Counted from the stretch's first letter, positions 1-6,444 are shown. The stretch is DNA of 10,973 bases from CAZTHC01 sp964613425 (GCA_964613425.1 CAZTHC010000034.1:1-10973); one strand, 5' to 3'. The notes: generated by a model from the sequence alone, not told the origin. Numbers and translations are program-made.

Positions 1-285
1 GATGTTCAAGGTAATGTTATATCTTGGGCAAGTGCTGGTGAACTTGGATTTAAAGGTTCAAGAAAAAGTACACCATTTGCAGCAGGTGAAGTTGCAGAAA
101 CAGCAGCAAAAGCAGCAATGGAACACGGTTTAAAATCAGTAGAAGTATTTGTAAAAGGACCAGGTACTGGTCGTGAAGCTGCAATTAGATCACTTCAAAC
201 TGCAGGTTTAGAAATAAGCATGATAAAAGACGTAACACCAATACCACACAATGGATGCAGACCACCAAAAAGAAGAAGAGTGTAA
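1..285 (+). CDS. rpsK: 30S ribosomal protein S11, C-terminal part (5' end outside window)
   Basis: The frame is open from base 1 and ends in TAA at 283-285, giving the last 94 residues of S11. The sequence shows the family's conserved blocks: [20 protein letters not shown], the alanine-rich helix [21 protein letters not shown], and the universal basic tail ending [13 protein letters not shown]11 sits on the platform of the small subunit and contacts 16S rRNA near the E site and mRNA exit. It is followed after 41 bases by rpsD, as expected in the clostridial alpha operon (rpsM-rpsK-rpsD-rpoA-rplQ). There is no terminator in the gap, so cotranscription with rpsD is likely. The N-terminus lies upstream of the window. 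Confidence 0.97.
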   Translation, partial: DVQGNVISWASAGELGFKGSRKSTPFAAGEVAETAAKAAMEHGLKSVEVFVKGPGTGREAAIRSLQTAGLEISMIKDVTPIPHNGCRPPKRRRV

Positions 286-326
286 TCGTTAAATTATAAT
301 AAAAATGAAAGAGGTGTAAATTTTAA

Positions 327-953
327 ATGGCAAGATATAAAGACGAACAATGCCGTATTTGTCGTAGAGAAGGGCAAAAGTTGTTTTTAAAAGGTTCAAG
401 ATGTTATTCAGATAAATGTAGTATAACAAGAAGAAATTATGCTCCTGGACAACACGGCCAAAAGAAAACAAAACTTTCTGAGTACGGTACTCAATTAAGA
501 GAAAAACAAAAAACAAAATCATTCTATGGAGTTGGAGAAAAACAATTCAGAAGATATTTTGAAATTGCTGAAAGCAAAAAAGGAATTACAGGTGAAAATT
601 TACTACAAATATTAGAAAGTAGATTAGACAATGTAGTTTATAGATTAGGATTTGGTAGTTCAAGACCACAAGCGAGACAACTTGTAACACATGGACATTT
701 TGAAGTAAATGGACATAAAGTAGATATAGCTTCTTATTTAGTTAAAGAAGGAGATGTTATAGCAGTAAGAGAAAGCAAAAAAGATACAGCTATAATAAAG
801 GAAAATGTTGAAGTGAATGCAACAAGACCAGTTCCTGCTTGGTTAGAAAAAGATGCTGAAAAGATATCTGGTAAAGTAATAAGATTAGCATCTAGAGAAG
901 ATGTAGATCTTCCAGTAGAAGAACACTTAATAGTAGAATTATATTCTAAATAA
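327..953 (+). CDS. rpsD: 30S ribosomal protein S4, zinc-binding form
   Basis: 208 residues, the usual length for S4. S4 nucleates assembly of the 30S 5' domain and helps decoding accuracy. In many bacteria it also represses its own operon by binding mRNA. The N-terminus carries cysteines at 9, 12, 26 and 31 (C-X2-C-X13-C-X4-C), the zinc knuckle of the C+ type of S4. It is followed by the [10 protein letters not shown] block. The S4 RNA-binding domain is around residues 97-160 ([12 protein letters not shown], then [15 protein letters not shown]). The ATG at 327 is preceded by GAAAGAGGTG at 309-316 at a normal distance. Finding rpsD inside the alpha operon is typical of Clostridia, whereas Bacillus subtilis has it elsewhere. 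The gap to rpoA is 101 bases and potentially structured. Confidence 0.98.
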   Translation: MARYKDEQCRICRREGQKLFLKGSRCYSDKCSITRRNYAPGQHGQKKTKLSEYGTQLREKQKTKSFYGVGEKQFRRYFEIAESKKGITGENLLQILESRLDNVVYRLGFGSSRPQARQLVTHGHFEVNGHKVDIASYLVKEGDVIAVRESKKDTAIIKENVEVNATRPVPAWLEKDAEKISGKVIRLASREDVDLPVEEHLIVELYSK

Positions 954-971
954 TAAATTAATATTTTTTAT

Positions 972-1038
972 AGGTGTTATTTACAAAAGTGTATGGATAT
1001 TAGTCCAACACACCAGTGAGCAATATGTGTTCACACCT
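972..1038 (+). promoter_or_regulatory. Structured RNA leader ahead of rpoA (three-way junction possible)
   Basis: The rpsD-rpoA gap can fold as a closed junction. The outer helix is AGGT 972-975 with ACCT 1035-1038. Hairpin one is GTGT 989-992 plus TGGA 994-997 with TCCA 1004-1007 plus ACAC 1008-1011 (one bulged A). Hairpin two is GTGAGCA 1016-1022 with TGTTCAC 1028-1034 (one G-U pair). GGTGT at 973-977 can pair instead with ACACC at 1010-1014, so two alternative folds exist. The ribosome binding site AGGAGGT (1044-1050) lies just downstream. S4 autoregulates ribosomal operons in other bacteria, so this could be a binding site for S4, but that is inference. It is not followed by a T-run and does not look like a terminator. 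Confidence 0.4.
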
Positions 1039-1054
1039 TAATTAGGAGGTAAAA

Positions 1055-2002
1055 ATGATTGAATTTGAAAAACCAAATATTGAATGCGTAGAGGCAAATG
1101 AAGAAGAAAATTATGCAAAATTTGTTTGCGAACCATTAGAACGTGGATATGGAATGACAATAGGTAATTCTTTAAGAAGAATACTATTATCATCACTTCC
1201 AGGTGCTGCAATAACAAGTGTAAAAATTGCAGGAGTAGTACATGAATTTTCAACTGTACCAGGAGTAGTAGAGGATGTACCAGAAATTATAGTTAACTTA
1301 AAAGGTGTAAGACTTAAATATACAGATAATGAAGAAAAAATCATAAAAATAGATTTTAAAGGTGAAGGAGAAGTTACAGCAGGAGATATAATAACAGATT
1401 CATCAATAGAAGTATTAAATAAAGACTTACATATAGCTACAGTTGCAGAAGATGGACATCTTGAAATAGAAATGACAGTTGATAGAGGAAGAGGATATAA
1501 TGTTGCAGACAAAAACAAAAAACCAAATCAAGCAATAGATGTTCTTCCAATAGATTCAATATATACACCAGTTAAAAAAGTTAATTATTCAGTAGAGAAT
1601 ACTAGAGTTGGTCAAACTGTAGATTATGATAAATTAACAATTGAAGTTTGGACAGATGGTAGTTTGAAACCATATGAAGCTTTAAGTTTAGCTGCAAAAG
1701 TTATGACAGGTCATTTAGATTTATTTATTGACTTATCAGAAACAGCAAAAAATACACAAGTTATGGTAGAAAAAGAAGAATCTAAGAAAGAGAAAGTTCT
1801 AGAAATGCCAATAGAGGAACTAGAATTATCTGTTAGATCATATAACTGCTTGAAGAGAGCAGGAATATCTACTGTAGAAGATTTAGCAAATAAATCTGAA
1901 GGTGAAATGATGAAGGTAAGAAATTTAGGTAAAAAATCATTAGATGAAGTAACTAATAAATTACGTTCATTAGGTTTGAATTTTATATTTGAAGAAGAAT
2001 AA
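1055..2002 (+). CDS. rpoA: DNA-directed RNA polymerase subunit alpha
   Basis: 315 residues, full length for the family. The alpha dimer is the assembly platform for beta and beta', and its C-terminal domain binds UP elements and activators. The N-terminal domain (about 1-230) shows [20 protein letters not shown], the signature dimerisation region, and the [13 protein letters not shown] block. An acidic/lysine linker around 240-255 ([10 protein letters not shown]) is followed by the C-terminal domain with [19 protein letters not shown] and [10 protein letters not shown], which contains the DNA-contacting helix-hairpin-helix region. The ATG at 1055 has AGGAGGT at 1044-1050. It lies between rpsD and rplQ as expected. 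Only 32 bases separate it from rplQ, so the two are cotranscribed. Confidence 0.99.
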   Translation: MIEFEKPNIECVEANEEENYAKFVCEPLERGYGMTIGNSLRRILLSSLPGAAITSVKIAGVVHEFSTVPGVVEDVPEIIVNLKGVRLKYTDNEEKIIKIDFKGEGEVTAGDIITDSSIEVLNKDLHIATVAEDGHLEIEMTVDRGRGYNVADKNKKPNQAIDVLPIDSIYTPVKKVNYSVENTRVGQTVDYDKLTIEVWTDGSLKPYEALSLAAKVMTGHLDLFIDLSETAKNTQVMVEKEESKKEKVLEMPIEELELSVRSYNCLKRAGISTVEDLANKSEGEMMKVRNLGKKSLDEVTNKLRSLGLNFIFEEE

Positions 2003-2034
2003 ATTATTGTAAAAAATAAGGAAGGTGAAATAAA

Positions 2035-2559
2035 TTGGCTATAAATAGAAAACTAGGTAAAACAACAGACCAAAGATTAGCAATGATAAAAAACCAAGTT
2101 ACTAGTTTATTAGTAAATGGTAGAATAGAAACAACATTAGCAAGAGCAAAAGAAACTAGTTCTGTTGCTGAAAAATTAATAGCTTTAGCAATAAGAGAAA
2201 AAGACAATTTCGAAACAGTTGATGCTAAAGTAGTTAAAGCAAAGTTAGATGCTAAAGGAAACAAAGTTACAGAAAAAGCAACTAGCAAAAATGGTAAAGA
2301 ATATTTAAAAGTAGTTAAAGAAGAAACTACAGAAAAAAGACAAAAAGATATGCCATCAAGATTAAATGCAAGAAAAACAATAATGAGAAAAACAAATAAA
2401 GTATCAGATTCAGAAGGTAATAAAATAGACCTACCAGGTAAATTATTTGGAGAAATCGCAGAAAAATATGCAAAAAGAAATGGTGGATATACAAGAATTA
2501 TAAAAGAAGGACCAAGAAAAGGCGATGCAGCAGAAAGAGTAATTTTAGAATTAGTATAA
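2035..2559 (+). CDS. rplQ: 50S ribosomal protein L17 with internal insertion, TTG start
   Basis: 174 residues, against roughly 115-130 in Escherichia coli or Bacillus. L17 lines the peptide exit tunnel rim of the large subunit. The start is a TTG at 2035, chosen because the conserved N-terminus ([14 protein letters not shown]) begins there and AGGAAGGTG lies at 2019-2027. The N-terminal core (residues 1-57) and C-terminal core (107-174, including GGYTRI and ending RVILELV) are normal. Between them, residues about 59-105 form an extra lysine/glutamate/valine-rich segment that replaces the short family loop. The gene ends the alpha operon. The ecf/truA/rplM genes that often follow in Firmicutes are absent, and a terminator and repeats come next. 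Confidence 0.97.
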   Translation: MAINRKLGKTTDQRLAMIKNQVTSLLVNGRIETTLARAKETSSVAEKLIALAIREKDNFETVDAKVVKAKLDAKGNKVTEKATSKNGKEYLKVVKEETTEKRQKDMPSRLNARKTIMRKTNKVSDSEGNKIDLPGKLFGEIAEKYAKRNGGYTRIIKEGPRKGDAAERVILELV

Positions 2560-2571
2560 TCTTAAAAAAAG

Positions 2572-2602
2572 GTGTTGTTAATAGAGTACAACACTCTTTT
2601 TT
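2572..2602 (+). terminator. Rho-independent terminator of the alpha operon
   Basis: GTGTTGT (2572-2578) pairs perfectly with ACAACAC (2588-2594) around a nine-base loop. The 3' side runs into TCTTTTTTT and the 5' side is preceded by a run of A, so the stem can extend and the signal may also work weakly on the other strand. It lies 12 bases after the rplQ stop. Confidence 0.9.
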
Positions 2603-2633
2603 TGCTAAAATAGAGTATGAAATTATTACAAGC

Positions 2634-2853
2634 TGTAGGGAGAAAAGCACTGTACCTGCCCACAAACTGTAAAACAAAATATATTGCAATATGTAGGGGT
2701 CGGCGTCCTCGACGACCCGCAAACAAAATTATATATTTATTGCAATATGAGAGGCGTATTGTATGCGCCCACAAACCATATTATTACTTACGTTTGATTA
2801 AGGTAAAAATAAATTGTAGGGGTCGGCGTCCCCGACGACCCGTGGGGGAATAA
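2634..2853. repeat. Cluster of GC-rich palindromic interspersed repeats
   Basis: This non-coding stretch is built from GC-rich imperfect palindromes in an otherwise AT-rich genome. Two 28-base copies at 2692-2719 and 2815-2842 differ at one position; each begins TGTAGGGGTCGGCG and folds through GGGTCG/CGACCC. A different palindrome lies between them (GGCGTAT 2753-2759 with ATGCGCC 2763-2769, three-base loop). A degenerate unit starts at 2634 (TGTAGGG to TGCCC). The linkers contain ATATTGCAATAT or close variants, followed by a unit start. The 14-base linker AAAATATATTGCAA (2676-2689) recurs exactly at 6564-6577 inside a related element. Similar TGTAGGG-type hairpin families occur between genes in gut Firmicutes; their function is unknown. 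The open frame across this block encodes only repeat-derived arginine/proline-rich sequence and is not a gene. Confidence 0.85.
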
Positions 2854-2854
2854 A

Positions 2855-3343
2855 ATGAAAATAGGATTTACAATTGGAAAATTTGCACCATTGCACAAAG
2901 GGCACGAATATTTAATAGATACAGCACTAAAAGATATGGACAAATTTTATATAGTAGTGTACGATACAGATTTTATGAATATAGATATGAAGACAAAAAT
3001 AAACTGGATAAAGAACAAATATCAAAATGTTGAAATCTTAAAAGCATACAACAGTCCAAAGCAATATGGTTTAGATAAAAACAGTATAGAAATTCAAATG
3101 AAATACTTAAAAGAAATAATAAAAGAAATAAATGTAACACATTTTTATAGCAGTGAACCATATGGAAAATATGTAGCAGAATATTTAAATATTAATAATG
3201 TTGTGGTAGATATGAATAGAGAAAAATATAATATTTGTGCAGAAAAGATAAGAAATAATATAGAATTATATAAAGACTATATGAATTCAAACGTTTATAA
3301 TGACCTAATGAAAAAAAGTTGGCCCAACAAACCAACAATTTAA
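2855..3343 (+). CDS. NadR-like nucleotidyltransferase (stand-alone NMN adenylyltransferase-type domain)
   Basis: 162 residues of the HxGH nucleotidyltransferase superfamily. GKFAPLHKGH at residues 8-17 holds the ATP-binding motif (H14, H17). The second nucleotide motif, usually ISxTxIR, appears as the variant ICAEKIRNN from residue 127. THFYSSEPYGKYVAEYL in the middle resembles the corresponding segment of NadR NMN adenylyltransferases, and RNN after the motif also fits NadR. The C-terminal ribosylnicotinamide kinase domain of full NadR is absent. The likely reaction is transfer of AMP (or CMP) to a phosphorylated small molecule, with NAD+ synthesis the first guess. The start ATG at 2855 is preceded by GGGGGA at 2844-2849, which belongs to the conserved end of the repeat. 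Neighbours (repeat, 6S RNA) give no pathway clue. Family assignment is firm; substrate is not. Confidence 0.75.
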   Translation: MKIGFTIGKFAPLHKGHEYLIDTALKDMDKFYIVVYDTDFMNIDMKTKINWIKNKYQNVEILKAYNSPKQYGLDKNSIEIQMKYLKEIIKEINVTHFYSSEPYGKYVAEYLNINNVVVDMNREKYNICAEKIRNNIELYKDYMNSNVYNDLMKKSWPNKPTI

Positions 3344-3471
3344 TCAATTATAACATATTTTTAATATATATGCAAATAATATTTGTATTCAATTTAGTTT
3401 AATAAATGAAGATAAAATGAGATAATTTAAAGAAATAAATATACTATAATTTAATATGAGCAAAACTGAAA

Positions 3472-3498
3472 TTGATATTAGTTATACGATATGATAAT
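3472..3498 (+). promoter_or_regulatory. Possible sigma-A promoter for the 6S RNA
   Basis: TTGATA at 3472-3477 and GATAAT at 3493-3498 match the -35 and -10 boxes at four or five of six positions. The spacer is only 15 bases; using TAATAT at 3495-3500 makes it 17 with a poorer -10. Either choice puts the start near 3505-3510, just before the folded RNA. The rest of 3344-3510 is plain AT-rich sequence with no gene visible; a weak hairpin at about 3370-3386 may end the preceding transcript. Confidence 0.4.
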
Positions 3499-3516
3499 AT
3501 ATGAACAATAAATAAA

Positions 3517-3700
3517 TTCCCTGCGTGGTACGTGTAGACTGAATTTTTAGAACCAACAAATTCAAAGAGGGGCCACAATCTCTAAATATGGCGTGCAAGC
3601 TTATATAAATATATAAGAAGCCCAGGAGTATTTAGGATGGCACCCACCTGTGCAAACAGGTCCTTAAAAATTCTATCAACTTACGGCTAAGGTGGGGGAT
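3517..3700 (+). ncRNA. ssrS: 6S RNA (RNA polymerase-binding regulatory RNA), clostridial type
   Basis: A non-coding block of about 184 bases, GC-richer than its flanks, that folds as the long rod with a central bubble typical of 6S RNA. The ends pair through TCCC 3518-3521 and GGGGGA 3694-3699. GAATTTTTA 3541-3549 pairs perfectly with TAAAAATTC 3665-3673. On the 3' side of the bubble, ACCTGT 3646-3651 and ACAGGT 3656-3661 form a hairpin with a GCAA loop. The terminal arm is built from GGGGCC/GGCACCC, CTAAATA 3582-3588 with TATTTAG 3629-3635, and a palindromic tip at 3600-3617. AACCAACA and GGCACCCACCTG look like the motifs I associate with Firmicutes 6S RNA. 6S RNA mimics an open promoter, sequesters sigma-A holoenzyme in stationary phase and templates short product RNAs. 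A T-rich tract follows (3700-3709). A T-box was considered and rejected. Identification rests on structure and recall, without a covariance search. Confidence 0.75.
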
Positions 3701-3715
3701 TTATTTTTATGTAAT

Positions 3716-3761
3716 AAAACCTTTTATATAACCATATTAATGTTATATAGGAGGTTTTTTT
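3716..3761 (+). terminator. Terminator-like hairpin that encloses the next gene's ribosome binding site
   Basis: AACCTTTTATATAAC (3718-3732) pairs along its full 15 bases with GTTATATAGGAGGTT (3742-3756), with two G-U pairs and a nine-base loop. It is followed by a run of T to 3761. This is the form of an intrinsic terminator, probably for 6S RNA read-through. The 3' arm contains AGGAGG at 3749-3754, seven bases before the ATG at 3762. The same element therefore can stop transcription and, if read through, hide the ribosome binding site of the membrane protein gene. Confidence 0.75.
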
Positions 3762-4160
3762 ATGAATAAAGTACTAGAAATAAGCAAAGAAGAGAATAAT
3801 TTTATAAGAATATTAAAAGGGTATATTGTATCTGTAATAATAACACTAGCTTTAATTTTTATATTTTCTGTGTTTTTAACATTTAGTAATTTTTCAGAAA
3901 ATATAATAGAACCTGTAGTTATTGCTATAACAGGAATAAGCATTTTTTTAGGAAGTCAAATAGGATTAATAAAATTAAGAAGAAATGGACTTATAAATGG
4001 AGGAATTATAGGAGCAATATACATAGCAAGTATATATATTGTTTCAAGTTTGGTAAGTGGAAACTTTGGAATAAATATGTATTCTACGGTAATGATAATA
4101 ATATCTATCGTAGCAGGAATGTTAGGGGGAATTGTAGGGCTAAATATGCGACATAAATAG
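3762..4160 (+). CDS. TIGR04086 family membrane protein
   Basis: 132 residues with four hydrophobic segments: about 20-43 (VSVIITLALIFIFSVFLTF), 48-68, 75-96 and 105-128. The pattern matches the TIGR04086 family of small Firmicutes membrane proteins: a short charged N-terminus then ILKGYIVSVIITL, an LxFSNFSENIIEPVVI segment, a basic turn KLRRNG before LINGGIIGAIYIA, and a glycine-rich final helix ending GGIVGLNMR. The function of the family is unknown. In Clostridia it is commonly found near yajC, secD/secF and the SCIFF peptide genes, and here it is followed by the HD and SecD-like genes, which supports the assignment. Its ribosome binding site AGGAGG (3749-3754) lies in a hairpin. No SCIFF-type cysteine-rich peptide is seen between it and the HD gene. 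Confidence 0.85.
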   Translation: MNKVLEISKEENNFIRILKGYIVSVIITLALIFIFSVFLTFSNFSENIIEPVVIAITGISIFLGSQIGLIKLRRNGLINGGIIGAIYIASIYIVSSLVSGNFGINMYSTVMIIISIVAGMLGGIVGLNMRHK

Positions 4161-4209
4161 GTTGTATATTAAAATGTAAATTATACATAAAATGTGTTGC
4201 AAAATAAAC

Positions 4210-4254
4210 TATTATCATTTAGAATAAAATTATAATTTTTTCTAAATGATAATA
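4210..4254. terminator. Long perfect AT-rich hairpin after the TIGR04086 gene
   Basis: TATTATCATTTAGAA (4210-4224) and TTCTAAATGATAATA (4240-4254) are exact inverted repeats. The inner sequence continues as AAAAT/ATTTT around TATA with one mismatch, so nearly the whole 45 bases can fold. No T-run follows, so classic termination is uncertain; it could be a 3' stability hairpin, a bidirectional weak terminator, or an operator for the promoter at 4309. Confidence 0.6.
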
Positions 4255-4308
4255 TGTTATGTGCGTTTGAATATTGCATATTGAATTAAACAAAAATGCA
4301 AAAAACTG

Positions 4309-4337
4309 TTGATATTTTTTACATAATAATATAAAAT
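4309..4337 (+). promoter_or_regulatory. Sigma-A type promoter for the HD/SecD-like genes
   Basis: TTGATA at 4309-4314 and TAAAAT at 4332-4337 are separated by exactly 17 bases, each one or two changes from consensus. The predicted start near 4344 leaves a short leader before the ribosome binding site AAGGAGG at 4355-4361. This suggests that the HD and SecD-like genes form their own transcription unit. Confidence 0.6.
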
Positions 4338-4366
4338 TGTAAAAGGTTTTACTTAAGGAGGCGTAT

Positions 4367-5027
4367 ATGGTAACTTTAGAAGATGTAAAAAATAATGAAG
4401 AGGTTAAAGAACTAATAGTTCGGAGCGCAGCAACAGTTAAATGTTTTAGGTTATACAGAACATTCAATAAGGCATATTACAATAGTCTCTGAAAGGGCTG
4501 GAAAAATATTAGAAGCATTAGGTTATGATAAAGAAAGAATTGAATTAGCTAAAATTGCAGGTTATTTACACGATATAGGAAATTGTGTAAACAGAACAGA
4601 CCATGCACATTCTGGAGCAATTCTCGCATATAATATTTTAAAAGACTTAGGAATGAACATAAAAGATAGAACAGAAATAATGATGGCAATAGGAAACCAT
4701 GATGAGCAAACAGGTACAGCAGTAAGCGATGTTTCGGCTGCACTAATATTGGCGGACAAGTCTGATGTTCATAGAGATAGAGTTGTAAATACAAATATAT
4801 CAACATTTGACAAACACGATAGGGTAAATTATGCAGTTACAGATACAGCATTAGAAATAGACGGAATTAATAAAAAAATTACTCTTAAGTTAACAATAGA
4901 TACAAAAATTTGTCCAGTACTAGATTATTTTGAAATATTTATGGAAAGAACAATGATGAGTAAATATGCAGCAAAATATTTAAAAATTTGGTTTGGGCTA
5001 ATAATAAATGATACAAGGTTATTATAG
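4367..5027 (+). pseudogene. HD-domain phosphohydrolase, interrupted by a +1 frameshift
   Basis: The ATG at 4367 has a perfect AAGGAGG at 4355-4361. This frame encodes a plausible N-terminus (MVTLEDVKNNEEVKELIVR) but hits TGA at 4493-4495. The following frame, open from 4419 to the stop at 5025-5027, carries the rest. Removing one G in GTTCGGAGC (4418-4426) restores a continuous 219-residue protein reading IVRAQQQLNVLGYTEH across the join. That protein has the HD metal-binding set: H36 (SIRHI), H68-D69 (GYLHDIGN), HAHSGA, and a later aspartate in ILADKSDVHRDR. HD proteins are metal-dependent phosphohydrolases; the substrate here is unknown. The downstream frame has no ATG, GTG or TTG before 4653, after the HD motif, so separate translation would give an inactive fragment. 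The downstream SecD-like gene starts 12 bases later with its ribosome binding site overlapping this stop, implying an operon. It could be a real lesion, an assembly error or, less likely, programmed frameshifting. Confidence 0.8.
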
Positions 5028-5039
5028 GAGGTAACAAAA

Positions 5040-6428
5040 GTGAAAAGTAACAAAAAAACAATAATTGCATTAATGGTATTATTAATAGTATTAATATCAA
5101 CAATTTCTTTTGTAGGTATTTACGTACAAAAACAAAATAGAATGGTAAATGTTGTTAAAGACTATACATTAGGCATGCAATTTTCTAATCAAAGAGAAAT
5201 AAATTACAAATTATCTACTACAAGTGTAATTTATGATAAAGATGGAAATAAAGTAGAAGAAAAACAAGAAGGTGTAGAATACACAGAAGCAAATGGCTAT
5301 ACTACTAAAGAAGAAATCATTAGCAAAGATTTAATTAATGATAAAGAATATGATAATATTAAAGATATAGTAAAGAAAAGATTAAAGGGCTTAGGAATAT
5401 ATGAATATACTTTAGACGTAAACAAAGAAAATGGAGATATTAATGTAAAGTTTAAAGAAGAGACAGGTGCAGAAAAAATTAGTTCAGATTTAATTGCAAG
5501 CGGAAAATTACAAATAATAGATTCAGAAGATAATACTGTTTTAATGGATAATAGTCATTTTAAATCTAGTAGTGTTTTATATAATACAGCAGAAGAAGGA
5601 ACACTAGTATATCTAAAACTAGAATTTAACAAAGAAGGAAAAGAAAAGTTAGAAGAAATAAGCCAAAAATATGTAAAGACAACAAAACAAGTTCCAAAAG
5701 CAACAACAAATACACAAACAGGACAAGAAGTTGTAGAATATACAGACGAAGAAGAAATTAAAAAGGTAACACTAAAAATTAATGGAGAAGAATTCCTAAA
5801 TACATATTTTGGAGATACAATGAAAACAGGCGAATTAACTTTAACAGTTGGAAGTGCTACAACAAACCAAGAAACTTTATCAGAATATATTAAAGAGGCA
5901 AGTAAAATAAGTGCAGTATTAAACAGTGGGGAAATTAGATTAGAATATAAAAATGATAGTGAAGAAGTTATTAAAAATAAAATGGATGATAATTTCATAA
6001 AAGTATTATTATCAGTTGCTGCAGGAATAGTAGCAGTTACACTAATATATGAAATAATTAAACAAAAAACAAAAGGAATATTCATTATTCTAAGTTCAAT
6101 AGGATTTATAGCAATAGTACTGCTAGCATTAAGATATACAAATGTAATTTTAACATTAGAAGGAATAATTGCAATATATGTTGTTTACTTAATAAATTAT
6201 GTTTTAACTAAAAGAATATTTGATTGCGAAAATTCAGAACAAGTTAATAATAAATTAGTAAAATTCTACATATATACAGCTGCTATTTGGGCAATAGCAA
6301 TAGTTTTGTGTTTTATAAAATGGATACCACTTTCAAGCATAGGAATGGTTATGTTCTGGTCAGGAATTTTAATTGGAATATATAATTTCTTAATAACAAA
6401 AACGTTAGCAAAACAATTAATAAAGTAA
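5040..6428 (+). CDS. secD: Divergent SecD-like membrane protein
   Basis: 462 residues with a GTG start at 5040 after AGGAGGT (5026-5032). The topology is that of SecD: one N-terminal helix (about 7-28), a large extracytoplasmic domain (30-318), then five helices (about 319-340, 346-367, 369-390, 408-427, 431-453). The external part has the SecD pattern: LIASGKLQIIDSEDNTVLMD, then VYLKLEFNKEGKEKLEEI, and a lysine-rich insertion around 215-235. LTLEGIIAI at 371-379 lines up with LTLPGIAGI of SecD helix 4. SecD with SecF uses the proton gradient to pull secreted proteins off the Sec channel. Here the conserved helix-4 aspartate of that motion appears to be valine (388), the GPSLG motif is not visible, and no secF follows. 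A SecD paralogue with altered function, or a degenerate SecD with partners elsewhere, are both possible. Its operon with an HD gene after TIGR04086 fits the clostridial sec neighbourhood. Confidence 0.72.
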   Translation: MKSNKKTIIALMVLLIVLISTISFVGIYVQKQNRMVNVVKDYTLGMQFSNQREINYKLSTTSVIYDKDGNKVEEKQEGVEYTEANGYTTKEEIISKDLINDKEYDNIKDIVKKRLKGLGIYEYTLDVNKENGDINVKFKEETGAEKISSDLIASGKLQIIDSEDNTVLMDNSHFKSSSVLYNTAEEGTLVYLKLEFNKEGKEKLEEISQKYVKTTKQVPKATTNTQTGQEVVEYTDEEEIKKVTLKINGEEFLNTYFGDTMKTGELTLTVGSATTNQETLSEYIKEASKISAVLNSGEIRLEYKNDSEEVIKNKMDDNFIKVLLSVAAGIVAVTLIYEIIKQKTKGIFIILSSIGFIAIVLLALRYTNVILTLEGIIAIYVVYLINYVLTKRIFDCENSEQVNNKLVKFYIYTAAIWAIAIVLCFIKWIPLSSIGMVMFWSGILIGIYNFLITKTLAKQLIK

Positions 6429-6444
6429 TAAATAAAAGTAACTA

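Noticed and set aside
1111..1518. Minus-strand open frame within rpoA
   Set aside because: It lies fully inside a conserved gene in the opposite direction, has no ribosome binding site, and its content is an echo of rpoA codons.
2692..2842. Two 28-base near-identical repeats as a CRISPR array
   Set aside because: There are only two copies, 95 bases apart, the gap contains another palindrome of the same family, and no cas gene is near. They fit an interspersed palindromic repeat.
2617..2853. Open frame of 78 codons across the repeat cluster
   Set aside because: Its translation is arginine/proline-rich and comes directly from the GC-rich palindromes; the repeat copies explain the frame and there is no ribosome binding site.
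3517..3700. T-box riboswitch or SRP RNA for the structured RNA
   Set aside because: The T-box sequence GGGTGGnACC is not present, no aminoacyl-tRNA or amino-acid gene follows, and the SRP tetraloop motif is not seen. The rod fold with a 3' bubble hairpin fits 6S better.
4418..4440. Programmed +1 frameshifting in the HD gene
   Set aside because: No known slippery heptamer, stop codon at the shift or stimulatory structure was found; a single-base lesion or sequencing error is simpler, so recoding is kept only as a remote option.
5555..6085. 176-codon minus-strand open frame within the SecD-like gene
   Set aside because: It arises from AT-rich codon bias on the other strand of a well-supported gene and shows no family features.
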